Shown: positions 1-11,932 of the stretch, one piece after another
Position numbering within the stretch: position 1 is the first letter of the stretch
Layout of the letters: each line of letters begins with the position of its first letter
Source: Fasciolopsis buskii
Taxonomy: Eukaryota > Platyhelminthes > Trematoda > Plagiorchiida > Fasciolidae
DNA length: 64,000 nt
Direction of reading: 5' to 3'
Assembly: GCA_008360955.1 (NCBI GenBank)
Contig: LUCM01005707.1
Coordinates: forward strand, 1 to 64,000
Position numbers and translations under genes: made by a program
The notes under the pieces: model-generated
What the model saw: the letters and a program-made list of their open reading frames with translations, nothing else
Databases searched by the model: none
What the model was told of the DNA's origin: nothing

Positions 1-520
1 GGTTAGAAATCTAGTACTAGGCGCCGGCTTTTAGAATACCTTGTTTCATCGTGTGAAACTTAGTAGGGTCACGTATTGCATATGGTGAACACTCGTCTAT
101 AATATTGTGCCCTATTTTGTGTTCCTCCCAAGGAATGGAAGAAGCCACTTGGAGGTCAGTAGATGATGTGGCAAGGTGGAATTATAAGATGTACGGCGAA
201 CGTAGGTAAATTAGGTGTCTGACGTCTTCGTGGTTTGGAGTCTGGAAAACTCGTCAACTAGCTGGCTGGTGACACTGAAGGATATGGCAGTGAATCGTGA
301 ACACTGGTGATCTATCGAATCAGAGTGATTGAAAAATGCGCGTTTGTAAGGTTAGGCTGTGTTCCGTGTATTGGATGCAGTGGCATCTTATCTTTTCCCG
401 CCTGTGAAGGTCTACTCCCCGTTCCCGTTGGTTATTCACTTTTTTTATAGAAACATGCAACTTTGGGGAAAAGGCATAGGTCAGTAAGGTTTGCCTTCCT
501 GTTTAACGATGAACGATTGT
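1..520 (+). mobile_element. 3' end of an RTE-like LINE, cut by the window edge
   Basis: Positions 1-473 match 14,727-15,199 base for base as far as I can read, and the match fades just after, near 520/15,243. Both copies are the C-terminal coding remnant and 3' tail of an RTE-like non-LTR retrotransposon. Broken frames still show the family's weak C-terminal pattern, a Trp-Lys-Lys stretch near 135 and a Leu-Lys-Asp-Met near 275. No open frame of useful length remains. The 5' part of this copy lies outside the window. Confidence 0.7.
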
Positions 521-1555
521 GATGATGATTCAGATGCGCTACGAGAATCATAAGACTATCGTCCATCGGTGTGTGTCAATGAAATCAGCAAAATGGAGGT
601 AGTATGAAGACACTTGCAGAGGACGCAGTCTTTGCGCCCCAAACGGCTTTGTGTACTTGATACGTCGTACTCCAGTTAAACCTGTTATTCCTCCGTTGGT
701 GGGGCGTGAGATACTGCTGAGGACCGGTGCACAATGGGCGAAGGTACCTGCGCGCCACTACGCCTCGGTTCGCACAATATAATTTTACTCACTGCCACTA
801 TTGTCCTATATGGATTCCGAATTCACGCTTCGGTCTTCCCCCTCAGAAGGGGTCTTTCAGGAGTTTGAAAGTTCATCTGTGGCCATGACCGAGTGGTATT
901 CGCCCAGTAATTTCAAAGGTGTCGTCTAACGGGCTTGCTTCACCCTTAGGTAATCTTTTCAGTTTGTCCCCAGATGAGGGACGTTTACCTTGTGAGTAGA
1001 TGGCCGAAGCCGTGTGCTTGCTGTTTGAAGGCCTCCTGGCAACTATCGTCCCGTCAGCCTTACTTGCCTTGTAGCCAAAGTGACAGAGATATGGGTGTCG
1101 GTGTGAATTCGTGGTCACCTAGAATATAACCTCCTTGTCTTGGACTCAGCATTGGTTCTGTCAAAAGTGACCTTATGTGTTGAACTTGCTGCTAGTTAGA
1201 GAAATTTAGGCTCTGTTCTGGTACCACACTACTTTTAGCATACATCAATCATTTGTCGTCGGTATTCCAATCGCCGTGGCGCACAGTCGAATCACAGCCG
1301 GTTAGAACGAATCTGCAATGCGATCTCTCACTGAGATACTTTACGTCATTATCTTTTATATTTCACTTCCTTTACTAACGAAATAGCCTTGTAGTTCTTA
1401 CTACTGAGAAGAAAAACCAATACTTTCGGCCTTGTGTCCTCTTCCTGAAGGTTAGCATTTCCTAACCGACGAGAATCATCCGACGAATCACCATGTGATT
1501 GCTAAACGGACTTATCATCCATACACACTCCTAAAGGTTCAAATGAAGCTCTAGT
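521..1555. other. Unassigned intergenic DNA
   Basis: I see no long ORF with family resemblance, no RNA gene and no repeat I can name here. The 81-codon minus-strand frame at 873-1118 shows no recognisable motif. Confidence 0.4.
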
Positions 1556-1559
1556 GTGA

Positions 1560-1710
1560 AGTAGCAGTATATTTCCTTTTCCAGGAAGGGGGATGCGACC
1601 AACAGAGGGTTGCCAAGTGGAGAAGTTGGTTGGCGATGGGGGGATTAGAACTAGCGACCTTCACGTCCAAACGCCACAACCTACTCCATTTGACTGCTGG
1701 TCGGTACGTC
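1560..1710 (-). repeat. tRNA-headed SINE, family 2 (antisense copy)
   Basis: Read on the minus strand, this has a tRNA-like head with a degenerate B box (AGTTCTAATCC) followed by a body with 'CTTCTCCACTTGGCAACCC' and 'TCTGTTGGTCGC'. The same head and body recur on the + strand at 25,835-25,975 and 48,950-49,110. The shared body downstream of the B box shows a SINE family and argues against independent tRNA genes. Confidence 0.6.
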
Positions 1711-2689
1711 CAAATGCGCGTACATGCTAGTCGGTAGATGGGAATCTACTTCGGTGAACAGCCACTCCAGAGAAGTCTATGTGAATGGGACCTTGGGGTT
1801 ACGGTTTCTGCAACTCTAAAAACACGCAAATACAGATAGGGTACATGCATCAACAAAATCCATTCTAGGTTCAGTCTGTCGTTTCTTCGATCATTTGAGC
1901 TATGGTGCCTTCCAAGTGCTGTATGCATCCCAGTTATGACTGCAAATCGGGTACCGATGTTCTGCTGCCCACCCGTGCGCTGTTGGTTTGATGACGGTTA
2001 CAATACTCGCCCAAAGGACTAGTCGATAGACTACTAAGGATCAACTATAAGAGCTGCCTAAGCTCTTTAGGATGATTTCTCAAAAATTACCAGGAGATTC
2101 GGCGGGACGTGGTCAGCTTGAGAAAGATTCTCTGTAATGATATAGATCCAGAACTGTGACGGAACTTTCGTCTTCTGATGAGTGGCCGCATGTAAGGCCA
2201 TTTCTTGACACTGGAGAAGCTCCATTTTACTTGCTCCCCTTTGGTTTATTCTGTCATCTTGAGTGACCAGTTAATGGGATGCCTTTCGGACAGAAGTTTT
2301 GGAAGAAAAGGACGACACTTGTTTTATTCGCTGTCTTTACGAATACTTGGACGCATTATGGTGACCGCCTCATTCTTAGGCGACCCTTCACAAGTTCCAA
2401 ATGGAGAAGTTGGCACGTGATGCTTTCTCTGTCTACTAACACGAAGAACAAATTACACGGGCTTCGTGCGAGATGCGGCCATGCCAAATGCGCTAGAAAT
2501 CAAGCAAACCGGTGATAACAATTGAGTTCGTATTGCCCCCCTTATTGCTTTGAGTTTGCAGTTGCACTTCACCTAACCGAAGTTATGGTTATCAAATTTT
2601 ATCCTTTGTTTATCATGAAAAAGCTAACACAGGATTATGTTCACACTGATTGCACTGCTTGTAGTTACATGCAGTATGTTTCAGTTGAA

Positions 2690-2805
2690 ATACTTCCGGT
2701 GGTAGACGGCTCTGCTGTCACCTGGATCACCACTACGCCCGATCTATTGAGGCCTTATGTGGTTCGCCACTTCAAGTCTCAGGATCATGGTTGCCGGCCC
2801 TCTCT
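2690..2805 (+). repeat. SINE family 1, body fragment
   Basis: This partial copy lacks the tRNA-like head but keeps the family body: a GGTGGTAGACGGC start, a degenerate 'CCGATCTATTGAGGCCTTAT' segment and 'CCACTTCAAGT'. The body lines up with the fuller copies at 6,431-6,670, 26,745-27,010 and 52,450-52,625. Confidence 0.5.
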
Positions 2806-2869
2806 CTAATTAGCCATGGCAACTTACCATTGCATGCAATTATTCCTCGCGCTCAGGCAAAATTCAACA

Positions 2870-4020
2870 AGTTCTCATTATTCTCACCAACATTCGCGGA
2901 CTAAACTGCAACATTGATTCTGTCCTCCACTTTCTTTATTCTTGTGTTGCTCTATTTTTGACCGAAACTCAAATCCCCCCTTCATCAGATATCACACACT
3001 TTCAATTTCTCAATTGTCTTTCCCCTCTCATTCCATAGCAGGTTTGTGCTCTTGTTTATCAATCAGCTTCCGATTCCCGGGCACAAAATCTTGACTTTTC
3101 CTATCACGAATTTCAACTTATGTAGCTGAAACTCAGATTCCCTTTCTTCGGTTACTACTTCTGTGTTGATCATCTTTCCTTTACCAGTGCCGACTCTTCC
3201 ATTTTTGATTTACCATCTTCAAGTTTGCTTATAACAAACCCCCAGAGGTCACGTTACTACCTTGAATTTAGACGTTAACAACCGCGAGTCCTCTGACACT
3301 TTGGTCATGGGGCGCGAAGCTGGACAATTTTCTATGGTCAACAATCTATCTCAACTGGTTGACTTCCCCAAACATACACCCGGTCAAACTGGCGACTTTG
3401 TTAATACATTTGATCTTATCCTCACTCCAAACCCTTCACTGTGCATAGAAATCTCTATTCTTAACCCTCTGGGCTCATTGGACCATTGTTATTAAATCAT
3501 CCGTCAACTGGACCAACCACAACTCCCCACATTTTGTTGCTACTATTCATCCGACTGGGACGGTTTCGGGAACTTGTTAGCTCAATGCCCTTGGAATGAC
3601 TGTTGTTTTACTTCGGACATTTCCAAATCCGTTTCCAACAGTGACATTGCTCTTCAAAGCATAAATCTTTTTATTCCACACTTTTCCAAATCAGGCAAAC
3701 CCGAATCCCCCGAGTGGTTTGGTCATGCATACGATCGTGCTGGACGCTTGAAGCACTCAACATTTTGCCGCTCGCCCACTCCCGCCACCGCTTCATACAA
3801 GTTAAAAACAAGTGTTGGACAACCATACAATGGGCTACAGAGCACTTCAACCGCCGCAAAACGGGATGCGTGTTCATCCGCCTTCGGTAGCCGAGCATTT
3901 TTGTCCCTTGCGAAAGCCGTCTTCCGTAATTTCTGTTTCCAGTTTCCATCCTACATGTACTTCCTCTGGTGATCTTGTTGGTGAATCACACGAGAAAGCG
4001 TAGATTTTTGCTTCCCCGTT
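2870..4020 (+). mobile_element. Jockey-like LINE relic (endonuclease and linker)
   Basis: Conceptual reading, with frame changes, starts with an endonuclease-like segment: N-I-R-G-L-N near 2,885 and 'FLTETQIPPSSD' near 2,955 (the Glu of the T-E-T motif is the family's catalytic position). A degraded ending, 'LGSLDHCY', lies at about 3,470-3,494 and corresponds to the S-D-H motif of AP-endonuclease LINEs. The linker follows at 3,574-3,972 in one open frame (132 codons), with W-D-G-F-G-N-L and a WFG motif near 3,715. Several stops and shifts make it non-functional. The jockey assignment comes from remembered family layout. Confidence 0.5.
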
Positions 4021-4059
4021 TGCCTCTCTCTCTGCTTTACCTTATTTCTCAATGAGCTG

Positions 4060-4400
4060 TACCGTCGTTACGTCGGTTCGGGTTAGGGCTTATGACCAGC
4101 TCTTTCCATCCTTCGTCGTCTCCAGTGGAGTAAGGCAAAGCTGCCTTATATCCCCATTTTTTTAATTTTGCCATAGAGACTGTTCTACAGAACGCATTGT
4201 CTGCCCTTTTAAACGACGGAGTTGAACTTCTCCCACGGAACAGAGATTTCGACTTAGAGTATGCCGATGATATCGTCTTGCTAAGTGACGATGCACAAGC
4301 AATTCAACGCGCGTTGGACCCCTTGTTGATTGAGATATCGGGGTACCGTAGGTGCTCCGCATCTTCAGAAGTCAAGATGATTCTTCACGGCTGACAAGAG
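4060..4400 (+). mobile_element. LINE reverse transcriptase fragment with intact YADD motif
   Basis: A 65-codon frame (4,197-4,394) carries 'LEYADDIVLLSDDAQ'. The YADD catalytic motif C is at about 4,260-4,271. Upstream, in another frame, a degenerate 'SGVRQGCLISP'-like motif B can be traced near 4,120-4,160. Palm motif A and the fingers are not visible, so this is a short piece of an APE-type non-LTR element joined to the jockey-like relic on its left. It is not a host gene. Confidence 0.6.
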
Positions 4401-4875
4401 CCTGCACCTGCACTCACTCTTTGTGGTGGTCGGTTAGATGACACAACGAGCCTGCACCTTGACGCGGTGTGACACCTTGCGTGCCTTCGTGACCCAACGA
4501 GCTATACAGGATGGCTTATCTCAAGCCGAAGATCCAATCATGCCTGGAAGGTCAATGGCTAGAGGCCTGACGAAGTAGTCTCCTGGTCCTCCAAGTTGGG
4601 GGTTGATCTGAGTTAGCAGCTTAGTCGTAAAAACGAGTGGAAGACTAATTGATCCAAGTAGATGGGCGCCCACTCAGCTATACCCCGGTTGCATTGTGAT
4701 CTGATTCTTGTCAGAACCAAAGGATTTGGTTGAGAACCCTATTCGTTCTTCAGCTTAGCGGCTGGACTCGCTAGCAGTACCCGTCCATTATTCCCCATGA
4801 GTTACACGGCTACAAATAACTCCATACTGCATCGGTCGTCGCGTATGATAGTCAGGGCCGCGCTGCTCACTGCAT

Positions 4876-5559
4876 TGACGATAAGCCTTAAGAATTATCG
4901 TTGGGACTGGTGGGAAGTAGCGGCCGCTTCAGGTAACAGTCAATGACTGTCTAAGCTTATATGCGACAGCGGTCGGCGGCAAACTCTGGTTGGTGAAGTC
5001 GTGTGCGATAGAAATGAGGGACTCATCCGTGTTAGACAACAAAGACAGGATCGCTGGGCAGAGCACTTCGAAGATCAGTTTAGCTGGCCGCACGCTAACG
5101 TATTTGGGCCGAAGTCTAGAGCTGCGAATCCTTGGGAGGTGTCTGTCGACCTCCCAACGGAATTGTAAGTACAGTCGAATATTCGACTTCTGTAGAAGAA
5201 AAAGGCAGTCGGTTCCGACGAGCTGTCCCCAATTCTCTTCAAACTGGATGGAGAAGCTCTGATGAAATCCCTTACCTCCTAGCTTCATGATATTTGGAAC
5301 GAGGAACGTATTCCGTCATCGTGGGGCGATTTACTGGTTGTACCCATCTTCAAGAAGGACAAACGGAATGACTGTAGCAATCATTGGGGAATTAGTCTAA
5401 TTCCGATAATTATTAACATGTTAGCTTCCATAATGCTGCGTCGTTTGAGCAACATCCGCGAACAGCAGTCCGGATTTGGCCCAGGTCGAGGTTGCATCGA
5501 CCAGATATTCACTCTTCGGCAGTTACTGGAAACGCGCCACACACCGTCGCTCTACGACC
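4876..5559 (+). mobile_element. RTE-like LINE fragment, near-identical to 13,240-13,923
   Basis: This ~680-bp block is colinear with 13,240-13,923 at a constant offset of 8,364 and I noted only a handful of differences. It covers the linker between endonuclease and reverse transcriptase and the RT fingers, including '[10 protein letters not shown]' (about 5,330-5,360) and the fingers motif '[21 protein letters not shown]'-like segment at about 5,464-5,526. Nonsense codons TAA (5,166-5,168) and TAG (5,280-5,282) are shared exactly with the other copy. Similarity stops just before RT motif A. Confidence 0.75.
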
Positions 5560-6425
5560 ACAACTGTTCGGATTGTCACGTACTTCTGATTTCAATGACA
5601 GTGGCAGCAGTTCGATATCGGACCTAAGCGCTCTAACTTTCTTCAGTCTCTACTGGTTCACGTTGTCAGCTGATCTCCAAGGTGACCACATCATTCCGAA
5701 TAGGTTACGGGATACGCTAGGTAATAATCTCTCGTCAGCGCCGTAATGCATAATCAAATTACTGCAGCCGGCAGCGCTGGGGAATTAAATAGGGTGACAC
5801 TGGACAGTCATGTTGAACACCGAAGTTGACGCAAAATTCGCCCTATTCTTCCTTGCAAACGAATATTCCCGCACGCGTATTTGAATAGAACGGCCTCCTG
5901 AGACTGACTAGTTTTTCCAGAATATTATTTTCTTGCTGAATAATCTATAAGGCTTATCAATGAACTAAGGTGGATGCTGCGCGAAAATCAAAGAAACAGG
6001 CTGACATCGGTTGGTGAGACTTACAATTGTTTTGATACTCAGGTGAGAGAAAATATCTGGTCCATGCATGTTCTTTCGTGATAGCCTTCTTAACGGGCGC
6101 GAATATGTACATAATTCGCCGTTGAGAAGCAACGCAGAGGGGCACGGTGAACATCCCTATAGCCACGTCAATTAGGCTGATTCCGCGTTAGTCATCATGC
6201 TCTGTCCTATGAACCTCTTCCGGAGTCCAACGTTGAGTTGCTCCAGTTTTTTTGAGGACTTCGTTCTCCCAAATTGAACAGAGCACAGAGACTCGGTGAT
6301 TGTCGGGAAATATGAGTTATGCCACTCTGATCTCATGCTGTGTTCTCCCTCGCTTTTCGTTTTTTGGTCCGTTTGTGACAGCAGAAATGCCATCTTGGGT
6401 TGGAGTGCTAATAGTGCGTCGCTGT
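5560..6425. other. Unassigned intergenic DNA
   Basis: No coding frame or repeat that I can name. Short frames on either strand (at most 114 codons, 6,172-6,516 minus) overlap the SINE at 6.4 kb and carry no family motif. Confidence 0.4.
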
Positions 6426-6430
6426 TTTCC

Positions 6431-6670
6431 CCGTTGTCGTAATCAGAGTCGGTCGACTGAATTAATTGTCCGTCACCGAAAGGTTCAGAGGTTCGAATCC
6501 GAAATCCTCCAGTCACTTGTGGTGGACGGAAACTTGTTGTCGGCTTGTTCCCATACCGGACCTAACGAGGCCTTATGGGATTCTATGCCACTTCAAGTTT
6601 CCAGGTCAATGTTGCTTATCTCTCCCTCTTGTGTAGTGTGCCCTAGTGACTGTGGGACATGTCCCTTTCA
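6431..6670 (+). repeat. tRNA-headed SINE, family 1
   Basis: A perfect Pol III B box GGTTCGAATCC lies at 6,490-6,500, preceded by 'CCGTCACCGAAAGGTTCAGA'. Downstream is a conserved body: GGTGGACGG, 'AACTTGTTGTCGGCTTGTT', 'CCGGACCTAACGAGGCCTTA' and 'GTGTAGTGTGCCCTAGTG'. Sister copies are at 26,745-27,010 and 52,450-52,625, with a body fragment at 2,690. A SINE fits better than a tRNA gene because the tRNA fold is not closed and the body is repeated. Confidence 0.7.
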
Positions 6671-7419
6671 CTGGTCTCGTGCCATAAGTAAATGTAGATT
6701 TGGTTTGTCAAGCCTACCTTGAGGTGGTTCAGTAGATTGCCAAAGTGCTCGATCCATCTTCGCATCGTTCACTGATCCGAGATGAATAGCCCGATAGCGT
6801 CCCGAAGAGGTGGCTCTATTGACTTCAGCTTCTCAGATGCATTGTGAATAAGACAGGGAAGTTTTTGAGATGTCACTACATTTAAGTGTGGCTTCCATGT
6901 TCTCCGCAGTCACATGCCAGTAATTGTTTTCATTTTTCCTTGCTTGATGAGTGACTTTTTATTGGACCTCTCGAAAATCCGGGTGTCCTTTTAAACGGGC
7001 GTCCTTAGCCGTTCCGGATAACGGGAGTGTCCTCTCTTATATCCATTCCTTCTTGTCTTGTCGAATAGTGTGATGGACAAACTAGGATGAGCAATCTAAG
7101 CAGGATCACAATCAGTCTGAAATGCCCACGACTTAAAATCGATGTTAGTACTTGATAAACAAATACCAGACCATCAAACACCGACTCCAGTCACATTCCG
7201 TCGAGGAGGTCAGTGTCACGGAGCAAGGATTTCGGAGAAATTTTTATAGTACAATCCTAAAGATATCAACGTTTCGGGGAGGAAATAGTGTGTTCGTTAT
7301 CTCTTTGTGACCGTCAGTAACGGCTTCAATCTCTTTCAGCTGTATTTCCTTGACATCTACAAAGTTAAGTGATGGAAAGCCTTAAGAGGGGTCTTACAAC
7401 TGGGGGCTGAGGTAGCCGA

Positions 7420-9215
7420 AGAATCGGGGATAGTAGCTGCTTCAGGCAACAGTCAAAGACTGTTTAAGCTTACATCCTACACCGGTAGGCGATGAAATTC
7501 GTTTAGTGGCTTGATGCACGATAGAAACAAAGAGCGTTCTTAGCAGGCAGCGGGGGCTTGACCACTGAGTTGAACACGTCAGGAAGTAATTTAGCTAACC
7601 GCCCACTAATGCAGATACTTCGATGTCAGCACCTTTGAATCTTTGGGAAGTGTCGCTTGATCTTCCAACGGAATTGGAAATGAGGTCGAACATCCAACCA
7701 TTGAAGTGTCGGAAATTAGCCGCTTCTGATGAACATCCGCTGAGTTTTTTCATAAGGTTAAAATGCCTTCATAAAGACACCTCTTTGTTCCGTGACAAGA
7801 AGCGTATGCCTTTATCATGAAGTGAGCTCTTGATTGTACCCATCTCCAAGAAGGGCGCACGCAGTGACTGTAACTGACGTCACCGAATCAATTTAATTCT
7901 AATAGTTATCAAGGTTTTGAAATCGATAATGCCTCACTGTCTGGTACCGACTAGCAACAGCAGCATTCGTGAATGGCGAACCTGATTTCGCCCAGGTGGA
8001 GGTCGCATGGACCAGATTTTTACCCTTCATCGGCTGTTTGAAGTGTGCCACACACAGGCAGACCGTCCTCGGACAATCATGGTTACTCTCTACTCAGTCG
8101 ACCTGTCAGCGCTATTCAGTCGCCTTCATCGGAAGTGTATTATAGAGAAGTTTGCTAGCCTTAGAGCATTGGTCGCTTGAGGGTATACGGTGAACTATCA
8201 AAACCATTCGAAACGACGAACGGTGTTCAATATGACTATCATGTTTCGCCACTCCTGGACAAGGAAATGGAGAATACTGTAGCTCTAGTCGGCATATGCT
8301 TTGCATTTCCAAAGTGTAAAATGCTGTTATACAATTGAACGTCAGTAGTTCCGCTTTTGATGCTTATTTGGGAGGAACAAACCACTCGATTGTTTCATGT
8401 GCCTCGGCAGCTGCTTGACTGCGGACGGTAGTGCGGTATTAGGGGTGAGGACCTGTATAGTCGCGAGTGGAGCGGCTTACGCTGGACTGGATTGTGACTC
8501 CAAGCTGATATTTCGCTGTAGCCGAAAGATCAAGTGTATTCTTCCGGATTTTTGCATAGGTACGACACATGGCGTCTGGGTGGTAAAGGTGTTCGGTACT
8601 TTGCGGTTTTTGATCATGGATGCTTGCGTAGTATCGCTAGGGTCGGATGGAGTGACCGAGTGGGCACTATGAAAGTTGGTCATCTAATGTTGAGTATTGA
8701 CTCAAGGAATGCTTTACCACAGCGTATGCTTAGTAGACTTCGTTGGTTAGATCACGTGACGCGTATGGCGAACACTCGTAGACCGTACTATACCCTGTTT
8801 TTCATTTCTCGCACGGAGTTGAAGAAGCCGTGTATGGGTTAACGGCTGACGTGGCAGGATAGAATTAGATGTACGGCAAACTTAGGTAAGGTAACTGTCT
8901 GACGCCTTCGTGATTGGTGTCTAAAAATCCTTCAACCAGTTAGCCGAAGACACTGAAGGATATGATAGCAAAGGGCTAACCAAACTGGCTATCGTGGTGT
9001 TCCCTACCGGGTCAAAATAATTGGGAAAATGTGTTTATGCAGTTAGGCATTACCGCGCATGTCGGTTACTACGGCATTTTTTTCTTTTCCCACGCTGGTA
9101 AGTCCACTCCCTGCCCACCCAGTATATTCATCTTTTCTGTTGCAACGTGTGACTCTGGGAGAAAAGTAGCGTTCAGTGGGGCTTGCCCTGCTGCTTGATG
9201 CTGAACGGTTATGGT
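7420..9215 (+). mobile_element. Older RTE-like LINE copy, linker to 3' tail
   Basis: This copy runs parallel to the 13.2-15.2 kb element with much more divergence. The linker 'LWEVSLDLPTELEM' is near 7,640-7,685 and 'LIVPISKKG' near 7,832. The fingers motif 'FRPGGGRMDQIFTLHRL' follows near 7,985-8,037. The C-terminal part 'LRSIARVGWSDRVGT' is at about 8,626-8,670 and 'MLSRLRWLDHVTRMANTRRP' at about 8,728-8,787. Frames are broken throughout, including a stop beside the fingers motif. The 3' tail matches that of 1-520 and 14,727-15,243 loosely and ends near 9,215. Confidence 0.7.
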
Positions 9216-11200
9216 TATTGGCAAAATTTTCCATCGCCAATTCGTCTCGCCAATGCATACAGCTTTGGATTATTCACGATCAACTATTCCGCGATGATCA
9301 TCTAGTTCCGTTTGGGAAAGCAATCACCGATAAGTGCGGAACTGTACTCAAATTAAGCCAGAGATGAACAACTTCCGTAGAATAAACAGGAGACAATTGA
9401 TTGGATGCCGTTGTTACTTATTTTCCGATGAAATGAATGAATGTCATTAGCTGAATTGGATAACAACATGTCGACGGCTGATCGGTTGGCGTGCTGTCGT
9501 GAAAGGTAACCGATATGCTGTCACTCATTGGTGAATTTGAAAAGTGACATCCTGAGACGATCGGCTCATAGACCCGCGCGTCTTGATTGCATTAATGCGT
9601 CGAATATTGCGGGTCTGAGGCTAGTTTTAGCAAATCACTTACCTGTGGAGTGATTGAATGATGACTTATACTGTGATGACAACGTATTTTGAGGGAGTTT
9701 TTCTACTCCTTGACACAGAATGATTGTTCTTGCTGATGGGACGACAAAATTGACGCTGGCAAAAGTGAGCATGCGTGGAACAGAATGAACAATGGTCTTG
9801 TTTTAATTCATTGGAATGTCAGTCTGATTCTAGCCTATGTGAATAGGTGGGCTTAATCGATACGTTCGTTTTATTTCCTGCCCTTCCGCTGATATTACTC
9901 CTAGATAAATCCGCTGTTCCGTGACAGTTTATCGCATATTGAACAATCGCTAAGTGCAAATGTATTGTATGCAGATGTCCATCACAGAAACAAAAGTGAA
10001 AACGGCATTCACCCAAAACTTGCAGAGGGATATTGGTAGTTTCTGAGGGAATGATACTTCACTCACCCCGATGTGCAGCAGCGGTTTTTATTTAGAACTC
10101 CAGTCGGAATCTTTGTTTTAACAGTGGCTTACAAGGCAGTGAACCGTAGTCCACTGTGATCTTCCCTGAATCTGTCTTTCAATACCTTGATGACGTCCAT
10201 GAGCTTTTCTGCATTACTTTGAACACGCAGCAACGTTTTGTTCTCGATCCACGTCCTGTGCCTCAAGCACTCGCTGTAACAAGCGAGTGGTCCCTTTGGA
10301 AATGATGGGCGTGCAGCCTAGGCGGAGTGTTGACTGTCTAGTGATGGGGGTGACTACCCACCGTTAGGAGAAACATCAGGTAACCCGCTGTTGCGTCCAA
10401 CTAGCAAAGGTTTCTTGAGCAGCAAAAGGCTTGTTCGCCTTGAATCAGGCTAACGACGTCTCGATTGTTTGAGTCGTTTCTCTTGCAACATGTTATTCAT
10501 TAGTTATTCATTAGTTTTTTTACATCCCTACTGCTTAAATGCAGTCGAACGGCATGCGTCGTACCTTCTATGATTCAATGCACTAGGAGTCCAAAACACA
10601 CAAGGCTGGATTTTGAGTGATATAGAACCGAATGTCACAATAGGTCAGATGTCGCGAGTCGGGTGTTAGTGCTTACCGTCTGCCTCAAAAAAACAAAACG
10701 GGGAGAATAGGTACGTTGAGGAGCGATTGTTTACCCTAAAGAGCTCCACGGTAAACGTTATTTTCCTTATGTACTTTCACATGGGTTCTGTAAAATAGTC
10801 GTCCCCCGTGGCCTCAAAGGCCGGCCACTGTGAAAGTAAATAAGCAATCTCTTGAAGTGTGCAGTTTTGGTGGATTATAATAGCTGATCTGACTAAACCT
10901 TATTCCACTACGTGCCCCTTCCAATCCCAGAGTTCATCAGTGTCACCTCAATGCAGTTGGCCGTAGATGTGAATCACACCCCTTTTATTACGTTCATGTG
11001 ATACATCTAAGAAGGCAATAACCAACATACTGTAACAAGATAAACGGTATCAATTGGCTTTTTTCCATCAACAACAAGATTTCGAATGCTTTGCATGCTA
11101 AATGTTTAAGATATTTCGGCGGAAGTCCTGCAAACTTGTCTGTTCCACTTCTAGCCAATCAGCCATCTTGCATAACTTTTCGACTTCACTCCTATTGTCT
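9216..11200. other. Intergenic DNA and upstream region of ATP6V1H
   Basis: No supported gene or named repeat. The last few hundred bases must contain the ATP6V1H promoter, but I cannot point to a convincing core element. A TATAATA string near 10,876 is only suggestive. Confidence 0.35.
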
Positions 11201-11211
11201 CCATATTCCAG
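11180..11211 (+). promoter_or_regulatory. Candidate splice acceptor in the 5' leader (cis or spliced-leader)
   Basis: A pyrimidine-rich run from about 11,177 ends in TTCCAG at 11,206-11,211, 18 nt before the ATP6V1H start codon at 11,230. An acceptor this close to the start fits either the end of a 5'-UTR intron or a spliced-leader trans-splice site, which flatworms use for a subset of genes. Sequence alone does not decide between them. Confidence 0.35.
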
Positions 11212-11229
11212 TTCCCATCTTCGTCTACC

Positions 11230-11932
11230 ATGTCTCTGGAATACGCTCGCGTAGGAAATATTGAGGATATTACTTCTAGTAAGTTAACACCTACGGACTA
11301 AGCAAATGTCACTTCAGTCGGCGCAACCACCAGTTTCCTACAGTCTACTGCAGCAGAGGTCCGCCTAACTCGTGTCAATTGGCAGTCCTATGTGCAGTTC
11401 GTATAATCCGTTTCGTCACAACTAGTACTGACTGTTTCTAGGGGACAAATTATTAATGAGGAACAATTCAACTTTATGACGAAATTGGACAATGCACCCA
11501 ACGCCGAAGCCCGTGATTATGTGATCAAGGAAGATCCTCAACTGGTATGCTCGGTATTTCACTACAACTGTTTGTTCTGTGCAGACTGCGCGCGTATTTA
11601 TCTTCATACTGAATCGCATCTCCAAGGAACAAACGTTACAATACATTCTTACCCTGCTGGATGATCTACTTCAAGTATGATACCATTAACAAGCCATTCA
11701 GTCCAACTTGCAGGAAGACAAAGTCAGAGTAGAAATCTTCCGGGATTACTTTCAGAATTCCAAAGAATCATTGTGGTCCCATTTCTTCAGTTTTTTTCAG
11801 CGTGGCGACCCGTTTTGCATGTTCCAGGCTTCGCGGATAATTGCCAAGTTTGCCTGTTGGTCTTCTCAGCTGATGGAAGAAAAAGACTTGATGTATTTTC
11901 TCAATTGGCTTCGCGATCAACTGAAAGTACCG
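11230..11932 (+). CDS. ATP6V1H: ATP6V1H exons 1-5 with four micro-introns
   Basis: Five exons encode residues 1-180. The introns between them are 39 nt (11279-11317), 45 nt (11397-11441), 40 nt (11545-11584) and 39 nt (11675-11713), each GT-AG with a short pyrimidine stretch before the acceptor. Exon phases join cleanly: exon 1 leaves one base, exon 2 leaves two and exon 3 ends on a codon. Translating straight through would run into stops, so splicing is required. The long introns start only after exon 5, at 11,933. Confidence 0.93.

Noticed and set aside
4929..5288. 119-codon minus-strand ORF, also at 13,293-13,652
   Set aside because: It is antisense to the RTE linker/RT region and is present in both copies only because the copies are near-identical.
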